Shown: positions 34,579 to 45,903, counted from the first letter of the stretch. The stretch is 64,000 bases of DNA from Bacteroidales bacterium (GCA_020860515.1 JAJBUG010000037.1:1-64000); one strand, 5' to 3'. Notes: generated from the sequence alone by a model not told the origin. Translations and numbers: made by a program.

Positions 34579-36246
34579 ATGAAGAAAATTCATAAATTTT
34601 ACACATGCATAATTATCATGATGTTGTTGACTATCGGTTGTCAACGAAAAATTCACACAGAAAAAACGTTCTCTACAAAATGGCCGACTTCTGAGAGTCT
34701 TTCCGATTCCCTGTGCAGTGCTTTAGACTTGGCTATTTTATATAGAAAAGATTCCATGCAATTAAATGAGCTATTGAATCAGCTTAAGATTGCTTCTCAT
34801 TCCTCAGATTCATGCCGTACGCTTTATATGGAGTATCAGGTCCTCGATAATCTTGGACATAAAACACAAAGCAATTTTGCTCTGGAAAAACTCATTAAGG
34901 AAGTCGATTCAACAAAGCATCCATACCTATGGCATCGTATTCAGGAAGCCATCATTGATTCCAATAATCTAAAAATTGAAAATTATACACGCTTGATGAG
35001 ATACTCAGAGTATTTCCTCAAATATGGTGATTTGTTAATGTACCATCTTACGAGACTGAAGCTTGCTCACCTACTTAAGAAGAGCGGTCTTTACGATATT
35101 GCTCTCGATTACTACAGAGAGGCTTCAGATTTCTTCTCGGAAGAAGGCTATGGGCCCTTAAAAGCTTTCAATAATATCAATATCTCTAGCATGCTTTATG
35201 CTCAAGGACAAACTTACGAGGCCGATTCCATTGGCGATTTGCTAATTCAGGATACGCTTTTGTCCTCAAATCAGTCATTATACGAGGTCGTGAATCGCAA
35301 CCAATATATATTCACTGGCAATCCAATCTATCTTATGCGGGCCTACAACATAACTGAACAAAATGGAAATATGTCACCTCAACAACAAGTGCTTGATATG
35401 CTTTTTGCCCAGCTCAAGGATGCTGAGGGGGATTTAGATTCCGCTCTTTCCTACGGACAAAAATCATTCGAGAATCAAGATAATAATGATCAGATTTTGA
35501 GGATGAAGGCAGCGTGGGTATATGCACAGCTCCTTAAGAAGGCTTATCGTCACGAGGAGGCTTTGGAGGTGCTAAATACATATTGCATATTGGCTGACAG
35601 CATTTTTTCTGAGCAAAGCAGAATGGCAGAAATGACTATGGATTTTCGCAATCAGTTGTCACTGATGGAACAAGATAGAAAATATGAACGCGCCATCCAT
35701 AGGAGAAACAATCTATTGATAGCCTCGGGTGTCTTGGTTTTTATAATAATTGCCGGTTTGTTGTTCATGTATTTCCGACATGTGCAGCTTGCGCGTAGAT
35801 TAAAACTTGAACTTGAATTAGAGAAAAACCGGCATTCATTGGCAGCACGCACATTGGCAGGAGAAAAATTGGCACAATCACTGCAAAATGTGCACGACTA
35901 TATATCGGATATGGAAAAGGAAGGCCAAAAGTCTCTTCCCATACATCAGTTGGATTCTTTTGTTAAAATGGAGTCCTCGGACCAAGAAGCATGGGAAAGT
36001 TTTGTGGACATTTTTGAAAAGTCCCATCCTGCTTTTATTGAAATGCTGACAAAGCGAACTCCTGGGCTGTCAGCTAATTATATTAGGCTATGTTGCTATC
36101 TTAAAGCCGGATTGACTGTTAACGACATAGCCCGTCTGTTAAAAGTAAAGCCCGAGTCGGTGCACCAATCTCGCTGGAGATTGCGCAAAAAACTCAATCT
36201 TGACGATGACATGACCTTAGAAGAATTCTTACACACCTTGTGTTAA
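34579..36246 (+). CDS. Membrane-anchored TPR protein with C-terminal helix-turn-helix
   Basis: 555 aa. The ATG at 34579 gives a lipoprotein-like signal (MKKIHKFYTC...LLTIGC); an upstream ATG at 34549 would spoil it. Residues about 50-370 are TPR-like helical repeats. A transmembrane helix (LLIASGVLVFIIIAGLLFMY) and a coiled coil follow. The end (LSANYIRLCCYLKAGLTVNDIARLL...SVHQSRWRLRKKLNL) is a LuxR-like DNA-binding domain. This architecture senses periplasmic signals and regulates directly from the membrane. Its target is probably the divergent secreted protein; that is inference. Confidence 0.75.
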   Translation: MKKIHKFYTCIIIMMLLTIGCQRKIHTEKTFSTKWPTSESLSDSLCSALDLAILYRKDSMQLNELLNQLKIASHSSDSCRTLYMEYQVLDNLGHKTQSNFALEKLIKEVDSTKHPYLWHRIQEAIIDSNNLKIENYTRLMRYSEYFLKYGDLLMYHLTRLKLAHLLKKSGLYDIALDYYREASDFFSEEGYGPLKAFNNINISSMLYAQGQTYEADSIGDLLIQDTLLSSNQSLYEVVNRNQYIFTGNPIYLMRAYNITEQNGNMSPQQQVLDMLFAQLKDAEGDLDSALSYGQKSFENQDNNDQILRMKAAWVYAQLLKKAYRHEEALEVLNTYCILADSIFSEQSRMAEMTMDFRNQLSLMEQDRKYERAIHRRNNLLIASGVLVFIIIAGLLFMYFRHVQLARRLKLELELEKNRHSLAARTLAGEKLAQSLQNVHDYISDMEKEGQKSLPIHQLDSFVKMESSDQEAWESFVDIFEKSHPAFIEMLTKRTPGLSANYIRLCCYLKAGLTVNDIARLLKVKPESVHQSRWRLRKKLNLDDDMTLEEFLHTLC

Positions 36247-36256
36247 CCGATTTGGT

Positions 36257-36418
36257 GTTAATATACCAACTAACTATTTTGTAACCAGTGCCAAACCCTT
36301 GGCAAAGAAATATAAAAGTTTTAATCAGGATTATCAAAAATTTTTAAAAGAACTTAGAGATAATCCATCAATAGGTGCTGATTTAGGTAATGGACTAAGT
36401 CTTTCCTCACCAGATTAA
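36257..36418 (+). pseudogene. Relic of a RelE/ParE-family toxin gene
   Basis: In one frame from 36272 the DNA reads NYFVTSAKPLAKKYKSFNQD, then a helix FLKELRDNPSIGADLGNGL, followed by unrelated residues and TAA at 36416-36418. The pattern KKYKS...L...NP..G..LG matches the N-terminal two thirds of RelE-type toxins. There is no start codon and no catalytic C-terminus. No antitoxin gene remains. Confidence 0.55.
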
Positions 36419-36424
36419 GTAAAC

Positions 36425-36450
36425 AAAAAGGCGTCCAAGGACGCCTTTTT
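36425..36450. terminator. Terminator of ettA
   Basis: AAAAAGGCGTCC-aa-GGACGCCTTTTT (36425-36450), a perfect 12-bp stem with T5 on either strand, three bases after the ettA stop codon. Confidence 0.85.
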
Positions 36451-36453
36451 GGT

Positions 36454-38124
<1,671 letters not shown>

Positions 38125-38180
38125 ATATTAGGGTTTTGGTGATTTGGCGATTTGGTGTTTTTGTGTTCACCAAATCACTA

Positions 38181-38744
38181 TTATTTCTTTCGGGGTGCGT
38201 AGCGCACGGGGTAGTCGCAGCGGGTGCGCCCCGTGACAATGTTGTTGAGTTTGCTCTTGTCCATCAGGCGGCGGGCTGCTGACACATGGTCCATATACAC
38301 CTTGCCTTCGAGATGGTCAAATTCGTGTTGGATGATGCGGCTCAGAAAGCCGGTGAACTCCTGCTCATGCTCCTGCCAGTCGCGGTCGAGCCATTTTAGG
38401 CGAATGTGTTCTACGCGTTTCACCTCTTCGCTGAGGCCAGGGAGACTGAGGCAGCCTTCGCCTCGGGCAATCTTTTCACCGTCGAGCACCTCGAGCTCGG
38501 GGTTGATGATGCACATTTTCGAGTCGGCGCACTCGGGGAAGTCTTTTTCCAAGGCGCTGCCGTCGATTACGACCATGCGGATGTTCTTGCCGATCTGCGG
38601 GGCGGCGAGGCCCACGCCTTCGCTGAAGTACATGGTCTCGAACATGTCGTCGATGAGCTTTTGCGGCTCGGGATAGTCCTGTGGCACCGGCTCAGACACT
38701 TTTCTGAGCACCGGATGTCCATACAAATATATAGGTAACTTCAT
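38181..38744 (-). CDS. def: Peptide deformylase
   Basis: 187 aa from the ATG at 38744 (MKLPIYLYGHPVLRK). A longer frame to 38840 reads through the intergenic repeat and is not credible. The three metal motifs are GVGLAAPQIG, EGCLSLPG and HEFDH. It removes the N-formyl group from nascent proteins, with Fe(II) or similar bound by one Cys and two His. Downstream of ruvX in the same direction; a GxxExxY cassette now separates them. Confidence 0.96.
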   Translation of the reverse strand: MKLPIYLYGHPVLRKVSEPVPQDYPEPQKLIDDMFETMYFSEGVGLAAPQIGKNIRMVVIDGSALEKDFPECADSKMCIINPELEVLDGEKIARGEGCLSLPGLSEEVKRVEHIRLKWLDRDWQEHEQEFTGFLSRIIQHEFDHLEGKVYMDHVSAARRLMDKSKLNNIVTGRTRCDYPVRYAPRKK

Positions 38745-38757
38745 AATTTTAATTAAA

Positions 38758-39290
38758 GACGAGAGATACGAATAAACGAAAATCAACGAATAAACGAAAA
38801 TCAACGAATAATTGGATAATCTCTGGTTTTGTGGAACCACTTTAGACCATCGAAGTTTCCAAAATTAATTAATAATCCATTGTCAATACCAGTGGCATGC
38901 AAATAATTTACTAACTGAACTGAGTGTTCTTTGGTTAGATAGTTAACCGCTTTTAATTCTAATATAAGTTTGTTACAAATCACGATGTCTGCTCTATAGG
39001 CTCCCACCAATTGACCATCGTAGTAAACATTTAATTGTTGTTCTACGGTATGAGGGATTTTAAGTTTGTTTAATTCTATAGATAAAGATTTTTTATATAC
39101 TTCTTCTACAAATCCATTTTTAAGTCTTGAATGGACTTTCATGGATAGGACAATCACCTTATCTATCAAATCCTTTATTTCTAATTGATTATAATCCATT
39201 GATTGTATAATTTCTTTAATAAATTTAATTCGTAGATTTTCGTTTATTCGTAGATTTTCGTTTTTTGGATCGTAATTCGTATCTCTCGTC
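38758..39290. mobile_element. 533-bp cassette: inverted repeats around a GxxExxY gene
   Basis: The outer 16-mer GACGAGAGATACGAAT (38758-38773) is repeated exactly inverted at 39275-39290. Inside each lie two tandem 18-mers (38773-38808; 39228-39263) that match in inverted orientation with one mismatch. The only gene between them encodes a GxxExxY protein. The cassette lies 13 bp upstream of the def start and 6 bp downstream of the ruvX stop. No transposase is present. Related units occur at 27948-28019 and 31051-31115. Confidence 0.6.
38801..39199 (-). CDS. GxxExxY-family protein, PD-(D/E)XK-like
   Basis: 132 aa. The name-giving motif is GFVEEVY (Gly29, Glu32, Tyr35). A nuclease-like core follows: YRADIVI (Asp71), then LILELKA (Glu81, Lys83), the D...ExK pattern of PD-(D/E)XK enzymes. 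The stop codon and the last residues (PIIR) are encoded by the 18-bp repeat itself. Function unknown; the family is frequent and sporadic in Bacteroidota. Its repeat-flanked setting suggests a repeat-associated mobile cassette. Confidence 0.85.
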   Translation of the reverse strand: MDYNQLEIKDLIDKVIVLSMKVHSRLKNGFVEEVYKKSLSIELNKLKIPHTVEQQLNVYYDGQLVGAYRADIVICNKLILELKAVNYLTKEHSVQLVNYLHATGIDNGLLINFGNFDGLKWFHKTRDYPIIR

Positions 39291-39296
39291 CTCTCG

Positions 39297-39722
39297 TCAG
39301 ATGGTATTTCGGGTTCTGGAGGAGAGGTAGTCGTTGAGGATTATGGCGGCGGAGATGCGGTCTACCAGGGCTTTGTCCTGGCGAGCCGTCTTTTTGAGGC
39401 CTCCATCGAGCATCGCCTTGTGGGCCAGGGCCGAGGTAAAGCGTTCGTCATAATATACGATAGGCATTTGCGGCATGGCTTGCTGCAGCCGAGCCATGGC
39501 TGGCCTCAGCCACTGCTGGCTCTCGCTTGCCTGTCCCCGCATCGTAGTTGGCAATCCCACTACGATAGCCTCCACGGCTTCGCGTGCGCAGTAATCCTTG
39601 ACAAACTTCACCAAATCGCACGTGCGCACTGTCTCCAACCCGTTGGCTGCTATCTGCAGAGGGTCGGTGACAGCAATGCCGCATCGCTTGCGGCCGAAGT
39701 CAATTGCCAAAAGTCGTGCCAT
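39297..39722 (-). CDS. ruvX: Putative pre-16S rRNA nuclease / Holliday junction resolvase-like RuvX (YqgF)
   Basis: 141 aa. AIDFGRKRCGIAVTD, VVGLPTTMRGQ and YYDERFTSA are the conserved RNase-H-like motifs (Asp, Glu, late Asp in LVDRISA). It processes pre-16S rRNA 5' ends in E. coli. I choose the ATG at 39722: the upstream candidate at 39734 lies within the -7 box (39732-39739), so it cannot be translated from this promoter. Confidence 0.93.
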   Translation of the reverse strand: MARLLAIDFGRKRCGIAVTDPLQIAANGLETVRTCDLVKFVKDYCAREAVEAIVVGLPTTMRGQASESQQWLRPAMARLQQAMPQMPIVYYDERFTSALAHKAMLDGGLKKTARQDKALVDRISAAIILNDYLSSRTRNTI

Positions 39723-39731
39723 ATTAATCTG

Positions 39732-39739
39732 CAAAGTTA
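39732..39739 (-). promoter_or_regulatory. -7 box of ruvX, giving a nearly leaderless mRNA
   Basis: Minus strand TAACTTTG (39739-39732). The expected start of transcription is only about five bases before the ATG at 39722. Confidence 0.5.
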
Positions 39740-39845
39740 CGAAATTGTTTTCAGTTTTCAGTTTTTGGCCTCCAGTTTTTGTAACTCTTAACCAAAAAAT
39801 CTATGAAATATGATATTATAACAATGCAATCTCACAAATTATTAC

Positions 39846-39853
39846 TAACTTTG
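39846..39853 (+). promoter_or_regulatory. -7 box of the tsaC-like gene
   Basis: TAACTTTG (39846-39853). It decides the start at 39875, because the ATGs at 39803 and 39824 lie upstream of the predicted transcription start. Confidence 0.55.
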
Positions 39854-39874
39854 TGGTTGGAAAATCAAAATGCA

Positions 39875-40486
39875 ATGGAATATCTGACTATATACCCATC
39901 ATCGATAAATGAGCGAGCTATCGAGCAGGCTGTGGATGCGCTGCGCGATGGCAAAATCATTGTTTATCCTACCGATTCGCTTTATGCCCTGGGTTGCAAT
40001 GCGCTCGACAACCGGGCCATCGAGCGCCTATGCGCCATCAAAGGCATCAATCCCGCCAAGCAATTGCTTTCGGTGGTGTGCAGCGACATCAGCCAAGCCG
40101 CGGAGTATGCGCGCATCGACAACAATGCCTTCTCCCTGATCAAGCGAAATGCCCCAGGACCGTTTACCTTTATTTTGCCAGCTTCCACCACATTGCCTAA
40201 GGTCTTCAAGGGGCGCCGCACAGTAGGGGTGCGAATCCCCGACAATGCCATTGCCCAGGCGCTTGCCCGCGCACTTGGCAATCCAATCCTGTCAGCGTCG
40301 GTCGAAGTGAAAGAGGATTCACCCGAGGAAGCCGCCAATCCCGAATCGCTCGAAATGACCTACGAGCCAATTGCTGCCCTTATCATCGATGGGGGAGAGG
40401 GCGGCATCATGCCATCTACGGTGGTGGACTGCCTCGACAGCTCGGAGCCACAAATTGTGCGCCAGGGAAAGGGTCGGTTATGTTAG
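39875..40486 (+). CDS. tsaC: L-threonylcarbamoyladenylate synthase (Sua5/YciO/YrdC family)
   Basis: 203 aa. IIVYPTDSLYALGCNA, KGINPAKQLLSVV and GPFTFILPAS are family hallmarks, with STVVDC near the C-terminus. TsaC makes threonylcarbamoyl-AMP for the t6A37 modification of ANN-decoding tRNAs. The YciO subgroup is very similar, so the paralogue type is not certain. The stop overlaps the next gene by 7 bases. Confidence 0.88.
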   Translation: MEYLTIYPSSINERAIEQAVDALRDGKIIVYPTDSLYALGCNALDNRAIERLCAIKGINPAKQLLSVVCSDISQAAEYARIDNNAFSLIKRNAPGPFTFILPASTTLPKVFKGRRTVGVRIPDNAIAQALARALGNPILSASVEVKEDSPEEAANPESLEMTYEPIAALIIDGGEGGIMPSTVVDCLDSSEPQIVRQGKGRLC

Positions 40487-41397
40487 TGCGAATGGTGTCT
40501 TGCCAGGACTTCTATGACATGTTCCCGATTCCTGGCACTGAATTTGACACGCAAGCTTTTACCCAGCTTAACGCAGGTAAGGTGGCGATGGTCAGACATT
40601 TAGTGGGTTTTGATGAGAGAGAGAAACCGCGATTAGGCATTACCGTGGGCAGCAATGGACACCAATGGCGCGCACCATTCTCTGCCCCATTTGCAATGCC
40701 AGCGTGCAACGAGCCTCAAAGCCCCGAGCACATCTATGACTTTTTTTCGGAATTGGTCGAGTATTTGGAATTGCCTTTAGAACTGACCCTCCCGCCTGCC
40801 TTTTATGCTCCTGCCTTGATTGCGCCTTACGGGATAGTGCTGGGCAATATGGCCTCAATGCAATTTGTGGATTACAATTATCATTATCCACTGGAAAAAG
40901 CAGCAGATTATGAAGCCCATCTCGACCGAAGCGCGCGAAAAAATTACCATCGGGCCTTAGAGGCAGATTTCGATTTCCTGGTGAATGCGCCACTTGATCG
41001 TACCTACGCGGTAATTGCGGCCAATCGCAAAAGCCATGGCTACCCTTTGGCTATGACGTTCGAGCAAGTGAATGCCACTATACAGCCAGCTGGCCCAATA
41101 CCTGCTCATTGCTTTTTGCTGACGCTTGGGAAAAATGATGTGGCCGCAGCCCTGGTTTATGATGTGGCTCCAGGCATTGGTCAGGTGATATATTGGGGTG
41201 ATGCCCCGGGATTCAGCGAGCATCGGCCAATGAATCTGCTGCCAAAGCTCGTGTTTGACTATTATCATGAGCGCGGCTATCACATCCTCGACATCGGTCC
41301 ATCGTCGAGCCGAGGGGTGCCAAGCGCAGGCTTGTGCCGATTCAAGGCAAGCTTGGGTTGTGAACTGACGGCAAAGCCGACGTTTCGCGTCTGTTAA
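40480..41397 (+). CDS. GNAT/FemAB-like acyltransferase, uncharacterised
   Basis: 305 aa. The middle (NYHRALEADFDFLVN) and the end (ILDIGPSSSRGVPSAGLCRFKASLGCE) look like the second half of FemAB/GNAT-type acetyltransferases that close with GLxRFKxSLG. The ATG lies inside the 3' end of the tsaC-like gene, so they are co-translated. The substrate is unknown. The last gene before the ribosomal cluster. Confidence 0.6.
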   Translation: MLVRMVSCQDFYDMFPIPGTEFDTQAFTQLNAGKVAMVRHLVGFDEREKPRLGITVGSNGHQWRAPFSAPFAMPACNEPQSPEHIYDFFSELVEYLELPLELTLPPAFYAPALIAPYGIVLGNMASMQFVDYNYHYPLEKAADYEAHLDRSARKNYHRALEADFDFLVNAPLDRTYAVIAANRKSHGYPLAMTFEQVNATIQPAGPIPAHCFLLTLGKNDVAAALVYDVAPGIGQVIYWGDAPGFSEHRPMNLLPKLVFDYYHERGYHILDIGPSSSRGVPSAGLCRFKASLGCELTAKPTFRVC

Positions 41398-41442
41398 AAA
41401 ATCATAAAACTTGTAAATGGGTGTGAATCTATTGCGTAAAAG

Positions 41443-41473
41443 TTTGGTTATTAGGCAGATTATTCGTAACTTT
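41443..41473 (+). promoter_or_regulatory. Promoter of the str operon
   Basis: TTTG (41443-41446) and TAACTTTG (41466-41473), spacing 19, match the Bacteroidota consensus exactly. A leader of about 140 nt with a GCAAT/ATTGC hairpin precedes rpsL. Confidence 0.75.
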
Positions 41474-41619
41474 GCAACGCAATTCGGAGGATTGCGCCCT
41501 GATGCCAGCATAAGGATTTGTGATTCAGGCTGATAAGCTGGGCCAAGGCTCCGGGAGGCAAAGGAAATTGAAAACAGACCATAGAGATAAATAACATAAA
41601 GTAAAACCAAAACACTAAG

Positions 41620-42009
41620 ATGCCTACTATTTCGCAATTAGTAAGAAAAGGACGCGTTGCCCTCAAGGACACCAGCAAGAGCCCCGCTCTTGACTCATGC
41701 CCCCAGCGCCGCGGAGTGTGCGTGCGTGTTTACACCACCACCCCCAAGAAGCCTAACTCGGCTATGCGCAAGGTCGCACGTGTGAGACTGACCAACGGAA
41801 AAGAAGTGAACAGCTACATCCCCGGAGAGGGCCACAACCTGCAGGAGCACTCGATCGTGCTCGTTCGCGGCGGCCGTGTAAAAGACCTCCCAGGCGTGCG
41901 CTACCACATCGTCCGCGGCACTCTCGACACCAGCGGAGTCAAGGACCGCACACAGCGCCGCTCCAAGTACGGTGCAAAGCGTCCCAAGGCTGGCGCAGCC
42001 AAGAAGTAA
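41620..42009 (+). CDS. rpsL: 30S ribosomal protein uS12
   Basis: 129 aa. [15 protein letters not shown] and [17 protein letters not shown] include the decoding-centre loops where streptomycin resistance changes occur; [10 protein letters not shown] is the second loop. No resistance substitution is evident. First gene of the cluster, with its own promoter. The 226-nt spacer to rpsG (42010-42235) contains a GGCAG/CTGCC hairpin but no gene. Confidence 0.98.
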   Translation: MPTISQLVRKGRVALKDTSKSPALDSCPQRRGVCVRVYTTTPKKPNSAMRKVARVRLTNGKEVNSYIPGEGHNLQEHSIVLVRGGRVKDLPGVRYHIVRGTLDTSGVKDRTQRRSKYGAKRPKAGAAKK

Positions 42010-42235
42010 TCAGGCAGCCAAGCTGCCCGGTGAAGCACACTTAATGCGCCCGAGATTAACAATTTGAATTTTAACTCGTTTTTCGATTTCTTGATTCGCG
42101 GAAACCACCGGCTGAGTAAGCCTGGGAGCCAAAATGCAAAGTGAGCCGCAGCGGCGGCTAAGGCTTCCCGAAAGGCTGAAGATGACAAAGCAACAAGCAG
42201 CCAAGCAATCAAAAACACAACGCTGAAAACCAAAA

Positions 42236-42712
42236 ATGAGAAAGGCAAAGCCTAAGAAAAGGGTGATCCTGCCCGACCCCGTGTTCGGCGACGTGAGAGT
42301 GTCAAAGTTTGTAAACCACCTCATGTACGATGGCAAGAAGAACACGGCCTATACCATATTCTACAACGCTCTCGACACCGTAAAGTCGAAGCTCCCCAAC
42401 GAGGAACTTACCGCCCTCGAGATCTGGAAAAAGGCATTGGAGAACGTAACTCCGCAGGTTGAGGTAAAGAGCCGCCGCGTAGGTGGCGCTACCTTCCAGG
42501 TGCCTACCGAAATCCGTCCGGATCGCAAGGAATCTATCTCAATGAAAAATCTTATCTCTTATGCACGCAAGCGCGGCGGAAAGACCATGAGCGACAAGCT
42601 CGCCGCCGAAATCGTCGACGCCTTCAACAACGCTGGCGGCGCATTCAAGCGCAAAGAAGACATGCATAAGATGGCAGAAGCCAACCGCGCCTTCGCTCAC
42701 TTCCGCTTCTAA
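42236..42712 (+). CDS. rpsG: 30S ribosomal protein uS7
   Basis: 158 aa. [15 protein letters not shown] and [15 protein letters not shown] are typical of uS7, which nucleates the 30S head and contacts the E-site tRNA. An unusually long 226-nt spacer precedes it, which may hold a regulatory leader. fusA follows after 38 nt. Confidence 0.98.
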   Translation: MRKAKPKKRVILPDPVFGDVRVSKFVNHLMYDGKKNTAYTIFYNALDTVKSKLPNEELTALEIWKKALENVTPQVEVKSRRVGGATFQVPTEIRPDRKESISMKNLISYARKRGGKTMSDKLAAEIVDAFNNAGGAFKRKEDMHKMAEANRAFAHFRF

Positions 42713-42750
42713 TCATTTTTCATTGTAGTAAATTCCAAAAGCATTGCAAA

Positions 42751-44877
42751 ATGGCTAAGTCAGACGAACTTCTTAAATACACCCGCAACATCGGCATCAT
42801 GGCTCACATCGATGCCGGCAAGACTACCACGTCAGAGCGTATCCTGTTCTACACCGGCCTCACCCACAAAATCGGCGAGGTGCATGATGGCGCTGCCACC
42901 ATGGACTGGATGGAGCAGGAGCAGGAGCGTGGCATCACTATTACCTCAGCAGCCACTACTGCATTCTGGAAATATAACGGCGACAAGTACAAGATCAACC
43001 TGATCGACACCCCCGGACACGTCGATTTCACCGTTGAGGTGGAGCGCTCGCTGCGCGTGCTCGACGGTGCCGTGGCCACGTTCTGCGCCGTTGGCGGCGT
43101 TGAGCCCCAGTCAGAGACTGTGTGGCGCCAGGCCGACAAGTACAACGTGCCCCGCATCGGCTATGTCAACAAGATGGACCGCTCAGGCGCCAACTTCTTC
43201 GAGGTAGTGCGCCAGGTGCGCGAGGTGCTCGGCAGCAACCCTTGCCCAATCCAGATTCCAATCGGAGCTGAGGAGACTTTCAAGGGCGTGATCGACCTGC
43301 TGAAGATGAAAGCCATCTTCTGGCACGACGAGTCGATGGGCGCTGACTATGTGGAGGAGGAAATTCCCGCCAACCTGCTGCAGGAGGCCGAGGAGTGGCG
43401 CGACAAGATGCTGGAGATGATTGCCGAATACGACGATGACCTAATGGCCAAGTACTTCGACGACCCCTCGACCATCACCGTTGACGAAATCAAAGCCGCT
43501 CTGCGCAAGGCTACCCTTAAGATGGACATCGTGCCCATGATTTGCGGCTCGTCGTTCAAGAACAAGGGCGTGCAGCCTCTGCTCGACGCCGTATGCGCTT
43601 ATCTGCCCAGCCCAGTTGATGCCGGCGCAGTGCAAGGCCATGCAGTTGGCGACCCCGATAAGATTGAGATCCGCGAGCCCAACCACGAGGCTCCGATGTG
43701 CGCTCTCGCATTCAAGATTGCCACCGACCCCTATGTAGGCCGCTTGACATTCTTCCGCGTTTACTCGGGCGATGTAGTAGCCGGAAGCTACGTGCTCAAC
43801 ACCCGCAGCGACAAGAAGGAGCGTGTAAGCCGTCTGTTCCAAATGCACAGCAACAAGCAGAACCCCATGGAGATGATTGGCTGCGGCGATATCGGCGCAG
43901 GCGTCGGCTTCAAGGATATCCGCACTGGCGACACCCTCTGCGACGAAAACCATCCTATCGTGCTTGAGGCTATGGAGTTCCCAGATCCCGTGATCGGAAT
44001 CGCCGTTGAGCCCAAGACTCAGAAGGACCTTGACAAGCTGGGCGTTGGCTTGCAGAAGCTGGCTGAGGAAGACCCAACATTCCGCGTAGAGACCAACGAA
44101 GAGACCGGCCAGACCGTGATCAGCGGCATGGGCGAGCTTCACCTCGACATCATTATCGACCGCCTGCGTCGCGAGTTCAAGGTAGAGTGCAACCAAGGCC
44201 GTCCGCAGGTTACCTATAAGGAGGCTATCACCAAGCCCGTAGAGCTGCGCGAAGTATTCAAGAAGCAGACTGGCGGTCGCGGTAAGTTCGCCGACATCAT
44301 CGTACGCATCGAGCCCGTTGATGAGGACTTCCAGGGCAACCTTGAGTTTGTCGATGAGGTTAAGGGTGGCAACATTCCTAAGGAGTTCATCCCCGCAATC
44401 CAGAAGGGCTTCCAGAATGCCATGCGCAATGGCGTGCTTGCCGGTTATCCGGTGGAGCATCTCAAGGTTACCGTTCTCGATGGCAGCTTCCACCCGGTTG
44501 ACTCCGACCAGCTCTCATTCGAGCTCTGCGCAGTCCAGGCCTTCAAGAAGGCTTCGGAGAAGGCAAATCCCGTGCTGCTCGAGCCTATCATGAAGATCGA
44601 GGTGGTGACCCCCGAGGAGTCAATGGGCGATGTGATCAGCGACCTCAACAAACGTCGCGGCCAGGTAGAGGGCATGGAGACAAGCCGCTCAGGCGCACGC
44701 GTGGTTAAGGCTAAGGCTCCGCTGGCCGAGATGTTCGGTTATGTTACAGCCCTGCGCACCATCACTTCGGGTCGTGCAACGAGCACCATGTCGTTCTCGC
44801 ACTATGCCGAGGTATCAAGCTCTATCGCTCGCCAGGTACTCACCGAGTGCCAGGGACGCGTTGACCTGCTAAAGTAA
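42751..44877 (+). CDS. fusA: Translation elongation factor G
   Basis: 708 aa GTPase. G1 [13 protein letters not shown]3 DTPGH, G4 NKMD, and domains II-V are complete, with the switch segment [10 protein letters not shown]. It drives ribosomal translocation. The codon use is the strongly biased type of highly expressed genes. Bacteroidota often have a second EF-G paralogue; this is the one in the str operon. Confidence 0.97.
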   Translation: MAKSDELLKYTRNIGIMAHIDAGKTTTSERILFYTGLTHKIGEVHDGAATMDWMEQEQERGITITSAATTAFWKYNGDKYKINLIDTPGHVDFTVEVERSLRVLDGAVATFCAVGGVEPQSETVWRQADKYNVPRIGYVNKMDRSGANFFEVVRQVREVLGSNPCPIQIPIGAEETFKGVIDLLKMKAIFWHDESMGADYVEEEIPANLLQEAEEWRDKMLEMIAEYDDDLMAKYFDDPSTITVDEIKAALRKATLKMDIVPMICGSSFKNKGVQPLLDAVCAYLPSPVDAGAVQGHAVGDPDKIEIREPNHEAPMCALAFKIATDPYVGRLTFFRVYSGDVVAGSYVLNTRSDKKERVSRLFQMHSNKQNPMEMIGCGDIGAGVGFKDIRTGDTLCDENHPIVLEAMEFPDPVIGIAVEPKTQKDLDKLGVGLQKLAEEDPTFRVETNEETGQTVISGMGELHLDIIIDRLRREFKVECNQGRPQVTYKEAITKPVELREVFKKQTGGRGKFADIIVRIEPVDEDFQGNLEFVDEVKGGNIPKEFIPAIQKGFQNAMRNGVLAGYPVEHLKVTVLDGSFHPVDSDQLSFELCAVQAFKKASEKANPVLLEPIMKIEVVTPEESMGDVISDLNKRRGQVEGMETSRSGARVVKAKAPLAEMFGYVTALRTITSGRATSTMSFSHYAEVSSSIARQVLTECQGRVDLLK

Positions 44878-44896
44878 AAAATATAGAAAAACCAAT

Positions 44897-45202
44897 ATGA
44901 GCCAAAAAATCAGAATCAAACTCAAATCTTACGATCACAACTTGGTGGACAAGAGCGCCGAGAAGATCGTGAAGACTGTGAAGGCAACTGGCGCAGTGAT
45001 CAGCGGTCCCATACCTCTGCCCACCCACAAGCGCATCTTCACAGTGAACCGCTCAACCTTCGTCAACAAGAAGAGCCGCGAGCAGTTCCAACTTTCATCG
45101 TACAAGCGACTGATCGACATCTACAATTCTACCGCTAAGACAGTCGACGCCCTCATGAAGCTCGAGCTTCCCAGCGGTGTTGAGGTAGAGATCAAGGTAT
45201 AA
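44897..45202 (+). CDS. rpsJ: 30S ribosomal protein uS10
   Basis: 101 aa ([38 protein letters not shown]). It acts in the 30S head and, as NusE, in antitermination. It opens the S10 operon 19 nt after fusA, so str and S10 are probably one transcript here. Confidence 0.98.
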   Translation: MSQKIRIKLKSYDHNLVDKSAEKIVKTVKATGAVISGPIPLPTHKRIFTVNRSTFVNKKSREQFQLSSYKRLIDIYNSTAKTVDALMKLELPSGVEVEIKV

Positions 45203-45284
45203 TACAAAAAATCAGGCTGTGAGGCGCCCGACGGCGGCTCACAGCCAAAACAATGAATACAACAAACAACAAACCGCAAAAGAA

Positions 45285-45902
45285 ATGCCAGGATTAATTG
45301 GAAAGAAAATCGGAATGACATCCGTATTCGGTGCCGACGGCAAGAATATCCCGTGCACCGTTATCGAAGTAGGTCCTTGCGTGGTTACTCAGGTTAAGAC
45401 AGTGGAGAAGGACGGTTACAACGCTCTCCAGCTCGGATTCGAGGAGCAGAAGGAGAAGCATTGCACCAAGCCCGAGCTCGGGCACTTCAAGGCTGCCGGC
45501 GTGACCCCCAAGCGACACTTGGCCGAGTTCCAAGGTTTTGATAAGGAGTATGCCCCCGGCGACACAATCGGGGTCGACTTCTTCACCGAAAGTGACTTTG
45601 TCGACATTGCCGGCACCTCTAAGGGCAAGGGCTTCCAGGGCGTAGTGAAGCGCCACGGATTCGGCGGCGTAGGCCAGACCACTCACGGCCAGCACAACCG
45701 CCTGCGCGCACCCGGTTCGATTGGTGCCTGCTCATATCCCGCCAAGGTATTCAAGGGCATGCGCATGGCTGGCCAGATGGGCAACGAGCGCGTGACTGTG
45801 CAAAACCTGCAGGTGATCAAGGTTATCCCCGAGCACAATCTGCTCATGATTAAGGGTTCTATCCCCGGACACAAAGGTTCAATCGTTTTAATCGAAAAGT
45901 AA
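45285..45902 (+). CDS. rplC: 50S ribosomal protein uL3
   Basis: 205 aa from the ATG at 45285 ([15 protein letters not shown]). An upstream start at 45219 would add 22 unrelated residues. [18 protein letters not shown] is the conserved loop near the peptidyl-transferase centre. One base separates it from rplD. Confidence 0.97.
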   Translation: MPGLIGKKIGMTSVFGADGKNIPCTVIEVGPCVVTQVKTVEKDGYNALQLGFEEQKEKHCTKPELGHFKAAGVTPKRHLAEFQGFDKEYAPGDTIGVDFFTESDFVDIAGTSKGKGFQGVVKRHGFGGVGQTTHGQHNRLRAPGSIGACSYPAKVFKGMRMAGQMGNERVTVQNLQVIKVIPEHNLLMIKGSIPGHKGSIVLIEK

Positions 45903-45903
45903 T

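Noticed and set aside
38745..38840. 32-residue N-terminal extension of peptide deformylase
   Set aside because: The extension is encoded by the 18-bp intergenic repeats and is absent from the family; the ATG at 38744 gives a standard start.
43441..44493. 350-codon minus-strand frame opposite fusA
   Set aside because: Shadow frame produced by the biased codons of a highly expressed GTPase gene; the same happens opposite tamA, secY and the ribosomal genes.
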